NCBI RefSeq assembly: GCF_003429565.1
Contig: NZ_QUAK01000104.1
Span: 1 to 34,522 of the forward strand
DNA: 34,522 bases
Direction: 5' to 3'
From: Streptomyces triticagri
GTDB taxonomy: Bacteria > Actinomycetota > Actinomycetes > Streptomycetales > Streptomycetaceae
The notes beneath the pieces were generated by a model. The model did not search any database. It was not told the origin of the DNA and saw only the letters and a program-made list of their open reading frames with translations. Shown in pieces: positions 32,124 through 34,522 of this stretch (position 1 is the first letter of the stretch; each line of letters begins with the position of its first letter). The position numbers and the translations under genes are program-made.

Positions 32124-32175
32124 CGGAATCCGCCTCGGCCCGGATGGTCGGTCCCGGTGTCCGAGGCTGATCGCG

Positions 32176-32607
32176 TCAGTAGCCACGCCCTCCCTGGTAG
32201 GGACGGCGGTGCGGGTCCTCGTACTGCATCGGCGCGGGCGCCGCCGGACGCATCGCCTCGTAGCCGCCGGGCTGCGGCGGGCGCTGCTGCTGTGCGGCGC
32301 CCGGATAGCCCCGAGGCCCGGCCGCCTGCTGCGGGATGTACGGCGCCGGTGCCTGCTGGAGAGCCGTGGGCTGTGCGGCGCCCGGGTATCCGTAGTGCGG
32401 CTGCTGGGGTGAGGGTGCGGCCGGCAGCGCTGGCAACGACGAGTGCAGCGCGGGCAGTTGCCCGCCCGTCTCGTACGCGGACGGCACGCGGATCGGGGCG
32501 ATCTGCGGTGTGCCCCGCTCGGCCACGAGCGAGTCGTAGATCGGGGTGTCGGGGAATGAAGGCGCGGGGTAGTAGCCGCTGCCGTAGGTGGCGCGGGGGG
32601 AGGTCAT
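32176..32607 (-). CDS. DUF6643-like Pro/Gln-rich protein
   Basis: This 143-residue protein has a conserved-looking N-terminus (MTSPRATYGSGYYPAPSFPD, then TPIYDSLVAERGTPQIAPIR) and a long Pro/Gln/Ala/Tyr-rich tail with GYPGAA repeats (three copies of the G-Y-P-G-A-A type). I recall it as a small Streptomyces-type family of unknown function (DUF6643), and its presence is one reason to favour that genus. It has no signal peptide or membrane helix and is probably largely disordered. The ATG at 32607 lies 7 nt after TAACTT (32620-32615, minus strand) and has no ribosome site, so a leaderless transcript is likely. A terminator follows the gene. Confidence 0.78.
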   Translation of the reverse strand: MTSPRATYGSGYYPAPSFPDTPIYDSLVAERGTPQIAPIRVPSAYETGGQLPALHSSLPALPAAPSPQQPHYGYPGAAQPTALQQAPAPYIPQQAAGPRGYPGAAQQQRPPQPGGYEAMRPAAPAPMQYEDPHRRPYQGGRGY

Positions 32608-33148
32608 GGCACATAAGTTAAGCCCACGATGTGCTGGTTGGATAGCCCTGACATAGGTGTGGCGTGTGTGGAAATCATGAGCTCGCCGTCCACGCTCCCT
32701 TCGTTACGAAGAAACCGAAGGGGCGCACCTTTGCCCGCCGTGGGTACCTGCGGGTAACCGACCAGCACATTCGGGGTTTTCGGGGCACGCCCGCGAGCAT
32801 CCGATCTTCGCTCGGGACGGGCTCCGCGAATTCAGCCGGATTGATGAGCGCGGTGGCGTGAAGTTTCCCCTCGCGTCGCACCGTTGCCGTGTCGTCACTC
32901 TCAGGGGCGTTCCGCCGGCTCCCCGGCGGTACGGTGTGGGCGGACCCGGCCGACTCCCGGCCCGGGGCGCCACCCGGTCTCTGCAGTGGGTCCGTCGGCC
33001 GTGCAAGTGGGCGCGGCGTCCCGCGAGTTCGAGGAATTCGGCAGCCGCCCGGAATTCCCGGGAAAACGTCGGGCGGAGTGGGCGCAGCGGGGAATCGGCG
33101 CGTGAATGGCCACGGCTTCCCGGCGCGATTACCGCGGGCCGGTGCCGG
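32608..33148. other. 541-bp spacer, less GC-rich, no supported gene
   Basis: The left half (~32640-32870) is visibly lower in GC than the rest of the window, and no frame has the expected third-position bias. A strong hairpin, CCGCCGG-ctcc-CCGGCGG, lies at 32912-32929 and could end transcripts from the gene at 33149. A short plus-strand frame from GTG 32889 has a coding-like bias for about 25 codons only. The left edge carries the promoter of the DUF6643-like gene. I see no RNA gene I can name. Confidence 0.4.
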
Positions 33149-33727
33149 TCAGTCGTTGGCGTCGTAGGCCCGCTGCAGCAGCCCCGCGAACCCGTCGTCC
33201 ACCTCGTCGGCCGTCGAAAAGGCGATCCGCACGTCCATCCCGTCGCCCAGACCCTTCGCGTCGAGCAGCCGGCCGCCCGGCACCGCATCCGGGAGCCGCA
33301 GCCCGACGTCGACGCGGGTCCGGGTGGTGGGCCGCACGCGCGCGAAGGTGCGCCGCGGTCCGACGAGCGCCACGAACGTCTTACGGGCCTGCACCGTGAC
33401 CTGCGGCAGCGCGGCGGCCCTCAGCAGCACCGCATCGAGCACGGGGCGCAGCCCGGGCCGGTCCGCGTACTGGGCGTCGATCAATGCGTCCGCGCTCTGC
33501 AGAAGGAAAGCCGGGTAGCCGAAGGTCTCGTGCACGAGCAGCTGCTGCGCATAGCCCCGCACTCCCTCGTTCTCCAGCCAGGCCCGCAGCTGCTGCTCGT
33601 CCGCCGGCGCCTGCGCACGGACGGCTTCGGTCCAACTCGCCAGAGTCCGGCCGGTGTTCCGCTCGAGCAGACCGATCTGCCAGTCGCGCATGTCCTGCCA
33701 GGACCTGACCTCGGGTTTGGTGGCCAT
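33149..33727 (-). CDS. DUF4287/DUF5655-type protein
   Basis: This 192-residue cytoplasmic protein has an N-terminal helical module (MRDWQIGLLERNTGRTLASW, then LRAWLENEGVRGYAQQLLVHETFGYP). It resembles DUF4287, whose hallmark is the G-[KR]-T-x-x-x-W segment and a following G-x-x-x-x-x-L-L-V-x-E. The second half is a compact domain (VTVQARKTFVALVGPRRTFARV ... RTRVDVGLRLPD ... GDGMDVRIAF) of the DUF5655 kind, seen in proteins of unknown function. ATG 33727 is 6 nt after TACGCT (33739-33734, minus strand), giving another probable leaderless start. It is divergent from the TerD gene. Function unknown. Confidence 0.75.
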   Translation of the reverse strand: MATKPEVRSWQDMRDWQIGLLERNTGRTLASWTEAVRAQAPADEQQLRAWLENEGVRGYAQQLLVHETFGYPAFLLQSADALIDAQYADRPGLRPVLDAVLLRAAALPQVTVQARKTFVALVGPRRTFARVRPTTRTRVDVGLRLPDAVPGGRLLDAKGLGDGMDVRIAFSTADEVDDGFAGLLQRAYDAND

Positions 33728-33887
33728 CCCGTCAGCGTAGTGAGGAGGAGACGGCCGCGCCGCCGCGGGCAAGGCCCGGATCGTGATCTGGGGATCTTGT
33801 GCACGGGGCAGGCAACCACCGGAATATGTTTGGCCGTGTACGAATCGGCAGCACTTCTGGACGCGACGACGCGCGATGGGGACAGAC

Positions 33888-34522
33888 ATGTCAATGCCTA
33901 AAGGATCGAACGTGCCGGTGCCGGCACCCGCGGTACGGGTCGAGATCGGCTGGCGCTCGGGCGCCGGCGTGCCCGACGCCGATGCCTCGGCTCTGCTGCT
34001 CGCCGCCGGGAAGGTCCGCTCCGACGCGGATTTCGTCTTCTACAACCAGCCCGCGCACTCCTCGGGCGCCGTACGCCACGAGGGCAAGCGGACCGCGGGA
34101 GGCATGGTGACGGACACCATCGCCGTCGATCTCGCGCGCGTGGAGCCCGCCATCGAGACCGTGGTGCTCGCCGCCTCGGCCGACGGCGGCACCTTCGGAC
34201 AGGTCCCTGGCCTGTGCATTCGTATCCTCGATGCCGCCGCCGGCACCGAACTGGCCCGCTACGACAGCGGGGACGCCTCAGTGGAGACGGCCTTCGTGCT
34301 CGGCGAGCTCTACCGGCGGCAGGGCGCCTGGAAGTTCCGTGCCGTCGGCCAGGGCTACGGGAGCGGACTGGAGGGCCTCGCCACCGACTACGGCATCAGC
34401 GTGGACGAACCGCAGCAGGCGGCGCCCGCCCCCGCGCCGCAGCCCGCGGCCCCCGTCCCGCCACCGGCCGCCCCCACCCCCACGCTCGTGACGCCTCCGC
34501 AGCAGCCCGCGCCCGTGGCGCC
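33888..34522 (+). CDS. TerD-family protein, 3' end cut by window
   Basis: The frame starts at ATG 33888 (GGGGA 6-9 nt upstream; MSMPKGSN...) and is still open at the last base, after 211 codons. Residues ~15-175 form a TerD/tellurium-resistance domain: [59 protein letters not shown], then [22 protein letters not shown] and TDYGISVDE. TerD proteins bind calcium and are linked to envelope stress and development in Streptomyces. Afterwards comes a Pro/Ala/Gln-rich linker, typical of multi-domain TerD proteins that carry a second module, which would lie beyond the window. The in-frame ATG at 33894 is an alternative start. Confidence 0.88.
   Translation, partial: MSMPKGSNVPVPAPAVRVEIGWRSGAGVPDADASALLLAAGKVRSDADFVFYNQPAHSSGAVRHEGKRTAGGMVTDTIAVDLARVEPAIETVVLAASADGGTFGQVPGLCIRILDAAAGTELARYDSGDASVETAFVLGELYRRQGAWKFRAVGQGYGSGLEGLATDYGISVDEPQQAAPAPAPQPAAPVPPPAAPTPTLVTPPQQPAPVA

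Larger units (their letters stand above)
31790..32175. other. Spacer with short repeats and a terminator, no gene
   Basis: This 386-bp gap between two minus-strand genes holds a TTCTGT triple repeat (31929-31955), a three-fold ATGACGA(CCG)AAGG repeat (32057-32097) and the hairpin at 32096-32123. The longest open frame (32186-31869, minus) begins inside the upstream gene and shows no domain, so I do not call it. Confidence 0.5.

Noticed and set aside
31869..32186. 105-codon minus-strand frame between DUF6643-like and Rv1733c-like genes
   Set aside because: It overlaps the end of the upstream gene, runs through the terminator and repeats, and has no coding composition.
32664..32861. 65-codon plus-strand frame (MCGNHELAV...)
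   Set aside because: It has low third-position GC, no ribosome site and no domain; it is treated as non-coding.

Overview
The window looks like chromosomal DNA of a high-GC actinomycete, most probably Streptomyces. Support comes from the very high third-position GC, frequent GTG/TTG starts, and several starts lying 6-7 nt after a TANNNT -10 box (leaderless transcripts). Typical actinomycete families are also present: excalibur, SHOCT, Rv1733c-like, DUF6643-like, DinB/mycothiol-dependent, TerD and RsbW-like ATPase. I saw no rRNA, tRNA, CRISPR array, insertion sequence or phage gene.

Layout. 1-711: 3' part of a secreted/anchored protein. 901-2647: NAD(P)-binding saccharopine-dehydrogenase-like enzyme and a TetR regulator, each preceded by a palindrome. 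2778-4975: LacI regulator divergent from a ROK sugar kinase across a GACAACGTTGTC operator. 5155-5652: excalibur lipo/membrane protein. 6221-7258: TmrB-like P-loop domain fused to a Nudix hydrolase. 7302-8660: M20 dipeptidase. 8827-12173: geranylgeranyl-reductase-family flavoprotein, then a NarL-type two-component pair. 12194-12940: maleylpyruvate-isomerase/mycothiol-type protein. 12998-15604: MFS transporter divergent from a ROK repressor. 15630-18125: IlvY-like LysR regulator divergent from a plant-like class II ketol-acid reductoisomerase. 18287-21926: SHOCT protein plus MacB/FtsX-type ABC exporter, translationally coupled. 21979-22494: RsbW-like ATPase. 22796-23182: unknown small protein, possibly frameshifted. 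23482-24621: Cds1-like PLP enzyme. 24647-26039: SRPBCC protein and DeoR regulator. 26299-28638: membrane protein with a split alpha/beta-hydrolase signature. 28655-31063: beta-helix/AAA+ fusion. 31184-33727: Rv1733c-like, DUF6643-like and DUF4287-like proteins. 33888-end: TerD-domain protein, cut by the window edge.

How the genes fit together. The window is a mosaic of small regulator-plus-target units (TetR/oxidoreductase, LacI/ROK kinase, ROK repressor/MFS, LysR/KARI, DeoR/membrane hydrolase), most with a visible dyad in the control region. Convergent pairs are separated by short GC-rich hairpins that can terminate both strands. The most unusual item is the reductoisomerase: its sequence matches the chloroplast-type class II enzyme far better than the ~330-residue class I enzyme expected in actinomycetes, and it has its own divergent LysR gene. 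Other points of interest are the fusions (P-loop/Nudix, beta-helix/AAA+), the hydrolase split by a membrane block, a 54-bp operator-like palindrome, and a 22-nt tandem repeat between the DeoR gene and the membrane hydrolase.
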